Assembly (NCBI RefSeq): GCF_014203025.1
Contig: NZ_JACHID010000003.1
Span: 62,001 to 126,000 of the forward strand
From: Desulfurispira natronophila
GTDB lineage: Bacteria; Chrysiogenota; Chrysiogenetes; Chrysiogenales; Chrysiogenaceae
Reading direction: 5' to 3'
DNA length: 64,000 nt
Notes under the pieces: model-generated
What the model saw: only the letters and a program-made list of their open reading frames with translations
Databases searched by the model: none
What the model was told of the DNA's origin: nothing
Position numbers and translations under genes: made by a program
Shown here: in pieces, positions 1 through 8,224 of the stretch
Numbering within the stretch: position 1 is the stretch's first letter
Layout: every line of letters starts with the position of its first letter

Positions 1-1077
1 AAAGTCGCCATCAGCGATTCTCTTAGCAGCACCCACTACCTGCGCAAGTGGACGTGCCACCAATACCTGCAGCAGCCAGACAATCAGTCCCGCCATAACA
101 GCAGCCATGATAAAAGCTCCAGTAATGAGGTAGGTGCGCATCTCCTGGGCATCGGCAGTTAGCTCGTCCATATAGGTGGATGTAGCAATAATCAGATCCC
201 ATGGCTCATAATAATCATATGCCATAACCTTTTCACCCGTACCTCCACCCGGGTCACTCCACAGGTAGTAGAGTGTGCCACTACGCTCCTGGGCCATAGT
301 TCGAAATATTGTTCGACCCTCAGCATCAGTAGAGTCAGCAATACTTTCACCAGCTATGGACGGATGTATTTCCATGACCATGCTGTCGCGTCCAAAAACA
401 AAAGGATAGCCCGTTTCACCCACGGAAGTATCCAGGATTATTTGCTCAATGCCGTCAAGAGCCTCGGCAATCAGGTTTCCGATAAAGAGAGAGCCGATAA
501 CGCGACCATCTTGAATGATAGGGGTATAGCGTGTGTAATAAGCACGTCCAAAGAGTTCAGCTCGCCCGGTAAATTCGCGACGATCAAGCAACCTTTGATA
601 AGCCGGATGGTTACGGTCAAGACGTGTGCCCACGGCTCGCTCCCCATCTCGATCAGTAAGGGAAGTGGTAATTCGCACAAAGTCATCACCATCCCGGACA
701 AATATTGTCGCAACAGCTCCGGTAGCCTTGGTGAAATCATCCATTTCGGAATAGTAGTGATTTAACACCTGGTCGTTACGGCGCAGAACCGGTGCCCCAT
801 CAATGCGCTCTTCACTCTCGATAACCATATCCTCATCGCGATGAGTTATCTCCAGTAGGTTGTGCAATTGTTCAGTCGCCCGGTGGATTTCGCCGTGCAG
901 TGAGGCTATCATGTTGAGAATAACATCATTCGTATCAGTAATACTGACTTCAGCCTGTTGAATAGCGCTGCTACGCATATTTCTATCCACGAGAAATATT
1001 GCTAATGCTAAAACTACTGCAAGACTGACAGCAATTACCAAAGATGCTCGTACCCCAATAGATATGTTTTGTATCAT
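1..1077 (-). CDS. Methyl-accepting chemotaxis protein, N-terminal part (cut by window edge)
   Basis: Inner-membrane chemoreceptor that would pass ligand signals to the CheA/CheW array. I translated 359 codons from the ATG at 1077, which has a strong ribosome site (AGGAGGGG) just upstream. There is a short cytoplasmic start (MIQNISIGVRAS), a first membrane helix at about residues 12-28, then a ~270-residue periplasmic region rich in Cache-type features (YYTRYTPI.QDGRVIGSLFIG; GYPFVFGRDSMVME; YEPWDLIIATSTY). A second membrane helix (TGAFIMAAVMAGLIVWLLQ) follows, then the start of a HAMP domain (RPLAQVVGAAKRIADGDF) at the window edge. The periplasmic part fits a Cache_3-Cache_2 fusion. The methyl-accepting signalling domain lies outside the window, so calling it a chemoreceptor is an inference; a sensor kinase with the same sensor is possible but less likely. 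Confidence 0.8.
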   Translation of the reverse strand, partial: MIQNISIGVRASLVIAVSLAVVLALAIFLVDRNMRSSAIQQAEVSITDTNDVILNMIASLHGEIHRATEQLHNLLEITHRDEDMVIESEERIDGAPVLRRNDQVLNHYYSEMDDFTKATGAVATIFVRDGDDFVRITTSLTDRDGERAVGTRLDRNHPAYQRLLDRREFTGRAELFGRAYYTRYTPIIQDGRVIGSLFIGNLIAEALDGIEQIILDTSVGETGYPFVFGRDSMVMEIHPSIAGESIADSTDAEGRTIFRTMAQERSGTLYYLWSDPGGGTGEKVMAYDYYEPWDLIIATSTYMDELTADAQEMRTYLITGAFIMAAVMAGLIVWLLQVLVARPLAQVVGAAKRIADGDF

Positions 1078-1367
1078 TTCCCCTCCTGGTGTCTTGGTGT
1101 GTCATTTTTGCTCGGTGTAGATTTATACATATGAAAGTCAACACGAGATTTGTCAGCTTCCTGACAAGCTACAATCACCTGTCAGTACAGCGCACAACCG
1201 AGCTGACGATGAGATCGGATCACCAAACACAACATAGACCAGAGCGTGATCGTATAAACCACAATTGGAATTGCAGAAAAGATGCTGGCAAGGTTTTTGG
1301 CCAGTTTTTCTATCATGCATTTGTCATGTTCATTCTGCTATCAGGTTGAAAAAGTTTAAAAAATCCG

Positions 1368-2054
1368 TTATTGAAGCGTGTAGCCTCCTCCGCTGTCACT
1401 GATAATTGACTCTGCCCCAATTTTTTTCCTAAGACGATATACCAAATTGCGCAAAGCACAGTTTGTCATCTCCAGATTTGGATCCATAGCTTCACAAATG
1501 GCATCAAAACTAAGGAGCTGGTTGCGGTTGCGCAGCATTATTTTTAAAAAACGCTTCTCATTTTTGGTGAGAGCGTATTTATGCCCATCTTTCGTGACAC
1601 TTTGCGTGACATAGTTGTATGTAGCACCGTTGCTGAGTTGAGTTAATATTCTGCCGCGTTTATGCATTTCATTTACGCATCGCAAGAGCATCTCCTCAAG
1701 GTTTCCTAGCCTTAGCGGCTTTAATATGTAGCCAGATAAGCGAAGAGAAACTGCTTCTTGAAGCATTTCTGCCTCACCGTGGGACGTAAGTATAATAATG
1801 GGAATATCGAGGTCTTTTTTACGCAGAATTCGCGCGACTTCCATGCCGTTGAGCAGTGGCATATATATGTCCAAAATAATGATATGCACAGTATGCTTTT
1901 CAATTAAGTGAAGTGCTTTTTCTCCGTCCTCAACTGCATAAACCTTATGAAAGCGTCTTTTAAGGTAAGTGCCAATATGTTCTCTCGCTATAGGATCATC
2001 CTCTGCAACCAGCACGCTCATTTGGCTTAAAGATTCTCGTGTATGATTTTCCAT
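1368..2054 (-). CDS. OmpR/PhoB-family response regulator
   Basis: Two-component response regulator of 228 aa. Residues 13-125 form a receiver domain with the acidic pair E18/D19/D20 (VLVAEDD), phospho-acceptor D62 (IILDIYMP), T90 (IILTSH) and K112 (YILKPL). Residues ~145-228 form a winged-helix DNA-binding domain ending in the typical SGGGYTLQ wing. The recognition helix carries an unusual cysteine-containing stretch (NCALRNLVYRLRKKIG). No histidine kinase is adjacent, so it is an orphan here. It is transcribed toward the chemoreceptor, with a ~290-bp gap that shows no other gene. The ATG at 2054 is preceded by a GGAG-type ribosome site. Target genes are unknown. Confidence 0.9.
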   Translation of the reverse strand: MENHTRESLSQMSVLVAEDDPIAREHIGTYLKRRFHKVYAVEDGEKALHLIEKHTVHIIILDIYMPLLNGMEVARILRKKDLDIPIIILTSHGEAEMLQEAVSLRLSGYILKPLRLGNLEEMLLRCVNEMHKRGRILTQLSNGATYNYVTQSVTKDGHKYALTKNEKRFLKIMLRNRNQLLSFDAICEAMDPNLEMTNCALRNLVYRLRKKIGAESIISDSGGGYTLQ

Positions 2055-2161
2055 GTAATAGCTCCAGTTAAAAAAGCTAGCTGATTAGTAAATGATTCAA
2101 AAATGACCAAACAACAACCATCGACACTTGAGCAATGACACGGCACGAGATATCTAACCCT

Positions 2162-3088
2162 TTAAGCCAAAGATTCATAGGCGACAACACGATTGCGCCC
2201 ACTCTCTTTTGCTGCGTACAAGGCTTGATCGCATTGGCGGCAGAGAGCTTTCAGGTTCTCCATTGTATCGGGCACAATGCTACGGGTGCCTATACTAACA
2301 GTCACATGGTTTGCTGTGTCGCTATAATCATGCGGCAAGTTAAGCGTCTCTATAGTAGCCTGCAGGTTCTTTGCAACCTCAATTGCTCCTTGTGAATCTG
2401 TTTCCAGAAGGATAACCGCAAATTCCTCACCGCCATAGCGGGCAACAACATCCATGGGTCGTGAAATGGCATCAGCCATGGCCCTAGCAACCGTGCGCAG
2501 CACCTCATCGCCTGCTCCATGGCCGTAATTATCATTGTAGGGCTTGAACTTATCCACATCTATCAAAAGAAGGCTAATGGGGGTTCCGTTTCGAATTGCC
2601 TGTTTGCCGAGTTTCTCTAGCTGTTGTTCAAAGAAACGACGATTGGGTATTTCCGTCAAACCGTCAATCATGGAAAGGCGCTCAAGTTGATCAATTTTGT
2701 GCTTCAGAGTGATATGCGTATGGATGCGGGCTCTGGTGGTGGCAAGTCGAAAGGGCTTAGAAATGTAGTCAACTGCACCGATGCGCAGCCCTTTTTCTTC
2801 ATCTTCAATTGAGCTCCGGGCGGTGATAAATATAATCGGTGTATCCTTGGTGGAGCTGTCTTCTTTGAGGTGGCGACAAACCTCGTACCCGTCCATTTCC
2901 GGCATACCAATATCTAGCAGTATCAAGTCTGGCTTTATGTCCTTGATCATAGAAAGTGCCACGCTGCCTGTGTGAGTTACTTGAACACGATACGAGTCGC
3001 ACAGATAACCAGCAAGTGCTTGCGTTGTCACACGTGAGTCGTCTGCTATAAGAATAAGTGGTTTTTGGTGCCGGCTTATTAGTTCCAT
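2162..3088 (-). CDS. Response regulator with GGDEF output (diguanylate cyclase)
   Basis: Cytoplasmic diguanylate cyclase that would make cyclic-di-GMP when its receiver is phosphorylated. I place the start at 3088 (MELISRHQ), giving 308 aa, because AAGGA sits 7 nt upstream; a longer reading frame to 3181 would run into the repeat region. The receiver spans ~10-125 (D16/D17, phospho-acceptor D59, T89, K111). The GGDEF domain spans ~140-308 with the active motif GGEEF at 219-223. An intact inhibitory I-site, RPMD at 210-213, sits exactly five residues ahead of it, so product inhibition is expected. Architecture is like WspR/PleD. It sits in the same direction as the neighbouring response regulator, 107 bp apart, and could belong to the same signalling cluster. 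Enzymatic activity is inferred from intact motifs. Confidence 0.9.
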   Translation of the reverse strand: MELISRHQKPLILIADDSRVTTQALAGYLCDSYRVQVTHTGSVALSMIKDIKPDLILLDIGMPEMDGYEVCRHLKEDSSTKDTPIIFITARSSIEDEEKGLRIGAVDYISKPFRLATTRARIHTHITLKHKIDQLERLSMIDGLTEIPNRRFFEQQLEKLGKQAIRNGTPISLLLIDVDKFKPYNDNYGHGAGDEVLRTVARAMADAISRPMDVVARYGGEEFAVILLETDSQGAIEVAKNLQATIETLNLPHDYSDTANHVTVSIGTRSIVPDTMENLKALCRQCDQALYAAKESGRNRVVAYESLA

Positions 3089-3136
3089 AGTATATCCTTG
3101 CAGAAAAAGCATTAACTGACGTTTAAAAAAATCAAA

Positions 3137-3330
3137 GCTGCGCTTTCGTATACTCTGTGAGCACTTTGCAATTATCGGCAAAATTGAGAAGCTTTAGCGA
3201 GATTTTAAAAACAGCTAACCTTTGTGCCAGAGTGCCTCAAAAAATATATGAGAATATTATTGTTGAGCGCGTAGAATGCAACTTCCTGTACATCAGGAAA
3301 TAAACATAACAGATGTCTGTCGCAAACGAG
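3137..3330. repeat. Tandem ~200-bp repeat, copy 1
   Basis: First copy of an imperfect direct repeat. Shared blocks with the second copy include GCTGCGCTTTCGTATA, AGCACTTTGCAA, GCGTGATTTTAAA-like text, ATGAGAATATTATTG and the end block CTGTCGC. It lies just upstream of the diguanylate cyclase gene, so it may carry that gene's promoter, with the second copy a duplicated leader. No gene fits inside it. Confidence 0.75.
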
Positions 3331-3349
3331 TCGCATTTTGCCTTTTTTT

Positions 3350-3560
3350 GCTGCGCTTTCGTATATTCTGTAAGCACTTTGCAACTATCGATAATACTGA
3401 AATGCATTAGCGTGATTTTAAAAGCAGCTATCATTTGTTTCGGAGTGCCCCAAAAAATAAATGAGAATATTATTGGTGGACGCGTAAAATGTCACTTCCT
3501 ATAAATCAATAAAGATGTGTATCAATAAGTCAATATAACAGAGGTCTGTCGCGAATAGTT
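3350..3560. repeat. Tandem ~200-bp repeat, copy 2
   Basis: Second copy, offset 213 bp from the first and about 17 bp longer because of a small AT-rich insertion near 3510-3535. The copies have diverged at many positions, so the duplication is not recent. The stretch from 3089 to 3724 holds no gene that I can support; these two copies and the palindromes at 3635-3682 are all I see in it. Confidence 0.75.
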
Positions 3561-3634
3561 TTTTTTAAACACCTGGATGAATAGTTAAAGAACATATAAA
3601 AGCTATCACAATCTAACGAACGTTTTATTTACAC

Positions 3635-3682
3635 TGTAAAATCAGGATAGAATTGTTGCGATTTTACATGAATTTACGTAAA
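3635..3682. promoter_or_regulatory. Paired palindromes ahead of the broken resolvase (possible res site)
   Basis: TGTAAAATC at 3635-3643 and its exact inverse GATTTTACA at 3660-3668 are separated by 16 bp. They are followed by the perfect 10-bp palindrome TTTACGTAAA at 3673-3682. Tn3-family resolvases bind paired inverted sites directly upstream of their own gene, and this cluster ends 42 bp before the resolvase start. The assignment is by position and symmetry only. Confidence 0.4.
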
Positions 3683-3724
3683 GAAACCCGCACAAGATTT
3701 ATGCCACGAAAAGGCAGGTTTATT

Positions 3725-4288
3725 ATGCGCATTGGTTACGCTCGAGTGAGCAAGCAAGACCAAGATCCTACTTTGCAAACTGATGCTCTTCGAAAAGCAG
3801 GTTGCGAAGAGATATTTTAAAACAAAATTACAGGCACAACAGTGAATCGGCCAGAACTTCAGCTGTGCCTGCGCATTTTGAGAAGTGGGAATCAGTTAGT
3901 TGTATGGAGACTTGAGAGGCTTGCCCGGTCGCTCAAAGATCTCATCAGCATAATCCACGATCTTGAGGAGCGGGGAATTGGATTTGTTTCGCTGACAGAG
4001 TCCATAGATACCACAACGAGCACAGGTAAGCTTATTTTCCATGTGTTTGGTGCACTTGCAGAGTTAGAACGCAATCTCGTTCGTGAGCGAACAATGGCTG
4101 GGCTTGTGGCAGCGAGAGTACGTGGGAGAAAGGGAGGCAGGAGGCACGCAATGTCAAAAGATGATGTGAGAAAAGCCGTTGCTATGCTCTCAGACCCCAA
4201 CATAACCAAGAGCGTAGTGACCGGGCATTTCAAAGTCAGCAAAGCAACTCTGAACTCTTCGCTAAAGCGAGAGGGATATAAAATATAA
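3725..4288 (+). pseudogene. Serine recombinase (resolvase/invertase family) with one nonsense codon
   Basis: Site-specific recombinase of the Tn3 resolvase/Hin-Pin type, 188 codons including the stop. It starts MRIGYARVSKQDQ, with the catalytic serine at residue 10. It is interrupted at codon 32 by TAA (3818-3820) and then continues in the same frame (NKITGTTVNRPELQ...RLERLARSLKDL...FHVFGALAELERNLVRERTMAGL), ending in a helix-turn-helix (KSVVTGHFKVSKATLNSSLKREG). One base change, probably GAA to TAA, explains the defect. A GTG at 3842 could restart translation, but that product would lack the catalytic serine. Length and domain order are otherwise normal, so inactivation looks recent. No transposase or inverted ends are visible nearby, so this may be the last piece of a lost transposon. 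Confidence 0.85.
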
Positions 4289-4495
4289 ACTTAAAATCAG
4301 CACAAGGGGGGAATCATATCGCAAGAGTCTTTCATGAATTTTGTGTAAGTGGAGCTTTTTCTCAACTCCGTATTGGCACCCTCCCTTCAAACATGATGCA
4401 ACGTTTGGAGTGTTTGAGCGAGTCTTGTGAAGAAGCCACCACGTTCGCAGCGCCCCCGCAGATCATGGAAGCTGGTGCCGTGGTAGCGCAGGTGA

Positions 4496-4639
4496 TCAAT
4501 CCATATCTGCCAATATGCTATAGAGTTGTGTAATGACGTAGTAACTGGAACGTCCGACCTTGTGTTTTTGCAATATTCCATCATTGGCCAGGGTGTCCAG
4601 TGAGAGCTCTCCTGGTTGTTTTGCATACTCTTGGCAAAT
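4496..4639 (-). pseudogene. Winged-helix C-terminal remnant (possibly from a Fic-type protein)
   Basis: A reading frame without a start codon gives ICQEYAKQPGELSLDTLAND, then GILQKHKVGRSSYYVITQLY and SILADMD, and a stop. The pattern (T/S)LDTLxxDGIL.K.KVGRSxYY resembles the winged-helix end of Fic-family or similar regulators. Nothing recognisable lies upstream in frame, so only the C-terminus remains. The rest of the 4289-4729 gap shows no gene. A real Fic gene that lacks such a C-terminus lies at 11961-12737, but I see no proof that the two are related. Confidence 0.35.
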
Positions 4640-4729
4640 TATATATACACATTATCACGGTATATATAGGGAAATGACTTTTTCTATACATATCAAGCTG
4701 CCCTTGTACCGATACCCCCCAATTCATCT

Positions 4730-5731
4730 TTACCCGTACCGCTCTGCCATTCGCGCAGATTTTTCAGCAAACTCCTGCCGCAGCGTTTTGGGTGCAAGCA
4801 CCTCTACTTGATCACCAAAACCCAGCAACCACCAGCGCAGTTGCTGCGTATCCTGCACTTTTGCCTCAACCTGCACTTGGCCATCAGGCCGTATCTTCAT
4901 TATCTGATCTTCGCAAAGAGGGCTCTCGCCAAGGTGAGTTGCGGCATCTTTGCCAAAAATTACCTTGAGCTTTATGCTGCACGGCTTATGAGTGGGGAAT
5001 CCCAAAGCACCACTGGCGAGATAGGCATCAAGGTCAAAGCCTTTTGGGCGCTTGCCCGGTTTATCAGTGAGCCAGGCTTCCTGAAAGCGATGCATGGCCA
5101 GCAGGACGATGTCATCATATTCGCGCAGAGTGCAAACCAGGTACATCACCTGATCGCTGACCACCAATGCCAGTGGATTGACCAGGTATTCCCTGACATC
5201 AGACTCACCACGCCGACAGTACTTTGCCAAAAATCGCCTCTCGTCAAGAAGCGCATCGGTCACCACCTCCAAAACATGAGGAGCAACCTGCGCTGGCTGC
5301 AGAGGCATAGAGCGGGGAATAATGCGAATCTTGTCGGGCCATTCACCCAGTGAGTTGTCGGTATGCTGATCGAGAATGGTTTTGGCACGCTCGATATGGG
5401 GAGAAAGTGAATCAACGCAGCTTTTGGGAAGCAGCTTGCTCAGGTACTCATCCACCATACGCAGGGTCAGGGCTGCAGTGGTATCCATGCCGGGAATACT
5501 GAAAGATTCGCCGCCTTCGGCCCATGACCAGCCAATCGGCTTACTCTCGTCGCTGGCAATAGGGAAGACGCTGGATAGGCTTTGCAGATCGCGCTGGATA
5601 GTGCGGATAGTGACGTCAAAGCCGTCATCGTGCAAGCTCTGCTGCAAAGTGCGAGCATCAATCTTGCGCCTGCGGGGCAGAAGTTGCAGCATTTTCCACT
5701 GACGCAAAAGGGTATCGAATTTCTTGTCCAT
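4730..5731 (-). CDS. WYL-domain transcriptional regulator
   Basis: DNA-binding regulator of 333 aa. An N-terminal winged helix (residues ~5-60, IRTIQRDLQSLSSVFPI) is followed by a linker, a WYL domain (~155-235, including EYLVNPLALVVSDQVMYLVC) and a WCX-like C-terminal part (~255-333, QLRWWLLGFGDQVEVLAPK). WYL proteins sense nucleic acid or nucleotide ligands and often control defence islands; BrxR of BREX loci has this architecture. It is divergent from the gene at 5888, sharing a 156-bp region that holds two 15-bp inverted repeats. The ATG has AAGGAG 5 nt ahead. Related inverted repeats at the AddAB-like and SNF2-Mod-Res promoters suggest it may govern the island. That link is an inference. 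Confidence 0.85.
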   Translation of the reverse strand: MDKKFDTLLRQWKMLQLLPRRRKIDARTLQQSLHDDGFDVTIRTIQRDLQSLSSVFPIASDESKPIGWSWAEGGESFSIPGMDTTAALTLRMVDEYLSKLLPKSCVDSLSPHIERAKTILDQHTDNSLGEWPDKIRIIPRSMPLQPAQVAPHVLEVVTDALLDERRFLAKYCRRGESDVREYLVNPLALVVSDQVMYLVCTLREYDDIVLLAMHRFQEAWLTDKPGKRPKGFDLDAYLASGALGFPTHKPCSIKLKVIFGKDAATHLGESPLCEDQIMKIRPDGQVQVEAKVQDTQQLRWWLLGFGDQVEVLAPKTLRQEFAEKSARMAERYG

Positions 5732-5763
5732 TGTCGCTCCTTGTGGTGGAAAAAAGATCTATC

Positions 5764-5805
5764 AGTATCATGCATACTAAACACACAATACGACACCTTC
5801 TGTCG
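5764..5805. promoter_or_regulatory. Two 15-bp inverted repeats in the divergent WYL promoter
   Basis: AGTAT-CATGC-ATACT at 5764-5778 and CGACA-CCTTC-TGTCG at 5791-5805 are both perfect 5-5-5 inverted repeats. They lie between the WYL gene and the divergent gene at 5888, as expected for autoregulation. The second type recurs at 14939-14953, 14995-15009 and 22843-22857. The half AGTATCATGC of the first type recurs at 22891-22900. Confidence 0.6.
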
Positions 5806-5887
5806 CAATAAAAGCATAGCATTCTCCTGGCAGCAGATAAATCAACTTCATTTCCCTGCACAGTACGAACAGAAAAGGAGAAAAGCC

Positions 5888-6351
5888 ATGAAGGAGCACA
5901 AGCGTCTTGAGCCAGGCTGGTTTCACTGGGAAGAAAACATACGCCGCTTCACTCGCGGCACAGAAAAACCTGAACACCGCAAGCCCTTATTTCTCTCCAT
6001 GAACACCGGCAGCGAGCTATACTTTATCAACAACACCGATGAGTGCTTGCCTGTGGTAAGCGCTGGCGCGCAGGGTTCCAGAGCTACGACGACGGCATAC
6101 TTCCCATGGGCAGCCCTGGCCCATCCTACGTGTATACAAATGTAAAGCCTGGAGAAGGAGTGAGAATTGACGAGTATGACGGGTACTACGACCTGGATTA
6201 CGTGATCCAGGCCTGGATAGAGGTCAAGTCAGCAACTTACGGGGAGCTCGAGTTTGCTACTCCTAGTAAAAAAGGCGGAGCGCCGGACTGTGTGCTACTA
6301 TGGGACACTGGAGAGGAAGGAAAATGGGTTGGAATGAAGGTAAATAAATAG
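5888..6351 (+). pseudogene. Hypothetical protein with a -1 frameshift, divergent from the WYL regulator
   Basis: Not recognised. The reading starts at an ATG with a good ribosome site (AAGGAG, 7 nt) and reads MKEHKRLEPGWFHWEENIRR, later NTGSELYFINNTDECLPVVS, up to about 6076. It resumes one frame away as FQSYDDGILPMGSPGPSYVY and runs to VGMKVNK at 6351. Restoring one base in the run GGTTCC near 6076-6079 joins the halves into a ~155-aa soluble, acidic protein. The text is coherent on both sides of the break, so it is either a recently broken gene or a sequencing error. Its promoter region is shared with the WYL gene, so it is the best candidate for a direct partner or target of that regulator. 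Confidence 0.6.
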
Positions 6352-6367
6352 TTACGAGTGGGGCTGA

Positions 6368-6456
6368 TCATCCGGCCAACGTTTTATGTGTCCAGCGGCA
6401 GTGCTTACGCACCATTTTGAGCCTACAGGAATACATGGTTCTGTATCTCCATGCAC
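6368..6456 (-). pseudogene. Relic of a HipA C-terminus
   Basis: On the minus strand the end reads KMVRKHCRWTHKTLAG-stop. This closely matches GMVRKRSRWTLKTMAG-stop at the end of the intact HipA at 8225. The DNA is also alignable for ~90 bp (CATCCGGCCA, GTGTCCAGCGGC, CGCACCAT, TGTCTCCATGC-like blocks), and an HGD match further upstream is in another frame. So a third, nearly erased hipA once stood here. Confidence 0.65.
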
Positions 6457-7002
6457 CCTTTAGAGGTTAACTATATTTCTGCAAAATTTGCTATGATACC
6501 CTCCAGGCTGACTCAGCTGACGCGACCGTTCAGGAATAGGGTTTTACAAACTGCATACCTGATAGAGAAACGGTTGAAGTGAAATCCTGTCGGGCATAGG
6601 GGCGAAGCATATAGTTCTACTAAAAAATTTTTGTCATAGAAAAAGCCACGAATATGAGATTGGCAAATAAAAGAGAAATATGCGATGTAATTCGGGACAC
6701 TCCTGCCAGCCTAGATATAGCACCGCCATCAGGCGTAGAGCGTCAAAGCGCCTCTAGGATCTTGTAGGCTTGCCGTACTGCGATGGCGAGCGGATCAAGC
6801 AACGCCAATGGGCTGAGATAGAATGTCTATTCTCGCAAAGAGGTCATTAAGGCCCCCAAGGCGTTGCGCGAGGCAATGGACTGAGGCTCAAACGCAGGGT
6901 AATTATAGAGGTGCGAGGGGTGGTTTGGGCTGCCTGTTTTAGTTAATTGGATGGCTGGTGGTAGCGCGGCAGACGGCCGCATAAGGATAGTGAGGAGGGG
7001 TT
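6457..7002. other. No supported gene
   Basis: About 545 bp with stops in all frames and no coherent coding text. The last 20 bp hold the ribosome site of the gene at 7003. The part around 6700-6900 has a more coding-like base composition on the plus strand (GCGCCTCTAGGATCTTG, GTCATTAAGGCCCCCAAGG), but I could not match it to a protein. Confidence 0.5.
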
Positions 7003-8109
7003 ATGATAACTGGACTAAAGAAAGCTTTATTTTTTGTTGCGGCTTGCCTGCTGGTAGCTGGATCGTCACTTGCGGACGATGAAGTACAGCGCTCCAGTGC
7101 GCCCACGCCTTTTGATATGGTTGCACTGCTTGCTGCTCAGGGGGATATGAATCCCATGGAGCTTGCCAACCAGATTTTTGACATGGGCATGCTGGTTAAT
7201 ATGCGTGTTCCAATGGAGCATTTGCGAGTGCGCTTTGTTGATACAACCACAGGCAATGAGATTGGCCGGGATGAGCGGCGTCAGATTTTAGGGCAGTCTC
7301 GACAAGACTGGTCGCATGCACTGATTCATACTTTATTTGAAAACTTCCCCATGCCTTCTGGTACATCTGCTGCGACGATGATGGATATCTTTGATGCGGC
7401 GGCCTTCGCCTCTATGCGCATCCCGCCGGAGACACTGGCTATCGAGTTTTATGATGTTCGCACGGGGCCAACTGGGAAAACGGATGGCGGTGTCAGTGGG
7501 CGCGTCCCTGATTATGTTTATGTGCCTTCAACCAGTAAGCTTATTGAGGCGGACGCAAACGAAAATGAGGGTGTTGTGTCGCAGCAGCCAGAAGTCGATG
7601 ATCTGGCTGCCCGTGCGCGACAAATTGCGCTGGCCGATCAGCGTCGGCGTGAGGCCGAAGCCGAGGCCCGCTTTACCCCGGATAGAGCGTACGCACTGCT
7701 TATCGAAAGAGCGGTTGATAATGGCGATGTGTTTATGCCTGAGAGTGATGCTGTCTTCTTGTCGCCCTTTTATGCGCATGCTGATTCTGAGGCAGAGTTC
7801 CTTGATCGGGTGAGGCAGGAAGCACGGCGGCTGGAGTCCCAGCGCCGAGGTTGGGCGCAAATGGGTCGAAAGCCGATTGATATCAATGATCCATTTGTTG
7901 CGGTTTATCCACTTAAGGTAGTGGACGGCATGGTTGTTTATGGCGGATTTATACCAATGCATCTAGTTGATCATCGCGGCAGAGAGCTTGCCGAAAATTT
8001 GAGTGATGATCAAGTTCGAGCGGTTCAGGTTGAGCGTGAGAAGTTCATCACTGTTTATGCCCCTGATATTCAGGAGCAACATCGAAGTTACTTAAACATA
8101 AACCCTTAG
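7003..8109 (+). CDS. Exported protein of unknown function
   Basis: Not recognised, 368 aa. A clear Sec signal peptide spans residues 1-24 (MITGLKKALFFVAACLLVAGSSLA, with cleavage likely after SLA). The mature protein is acidic and hydrophilic, with no membrane helix. Two related stretches near residues 45-85 and 125-150 (DMGMLVNMRVPMEHLRVRFVD and DAAAFASMRIPPETLAIEFY) look like an internal repeat. A helical, charged segment spans ~200-290 (DLAARARQIALADQRRREAE). A strong ribosome site (AGGAGGGG) lies 2-3 nt before the ATG. It stands alone between the WYL region and the hipBA operons, convergent with hipA-1. A periplasmic location is inferred from the signal peptide; no function can be given. 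Confidence 0.75.
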   Translation: MITGLKKALFFVAACLLVAGSSLADDEVQRSSAPTPFDMVALLAAQGDMNPMELANQIFDMGMLVNMRVPMEHLRVRFVDTTTGNEIGRDERRQILGQSRQDWSHALIHTLFENFPMPSGTSAATMMDIFDAAAFASMRIPPETLAIEFYDVRTGPTGKTDGGVSGRVPDYVYVPSTSKLIEADANENEGVVSQQPEVDDLAARARQIALADQRRREAEAEARFTPDRAYALLIERAVDNGDVFMPESDAVFLSPFYAHADSEAEFLDRVRQEARRLESQRRGWAQMGRKPIDINDPFVAVYPLKVVDGMVVYGGFIPMHLVDHRGRELAENLSDDQVRAVQVEREKFITVYAPDIQEQHRSYLNINP

Positions 8110-8224
8110 GAGTAGCGCCTGTGGTGCAAGAAGGCCAGTATACAACACTCAAACACCATTATTGTTGCTACGGGAGATGCGAAACAAATCGATCATGCCA
8201 GAGTGGTAGGCAGAAGATTACCTC

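Noticed and set aside
1089-1349. 86-aa open frame on the plus strand between the chemoreceptor and response regulator
   Set aside because: No ribosome site and no protein-like composition; the region fits the promoter and leader of the minus-strand chemoreceptor gene.
6690-6900. Transposase fragment
   Set aside because: Composition is coding-like, but no frame gives a recognisable transposase motif and no inverted ends were found.
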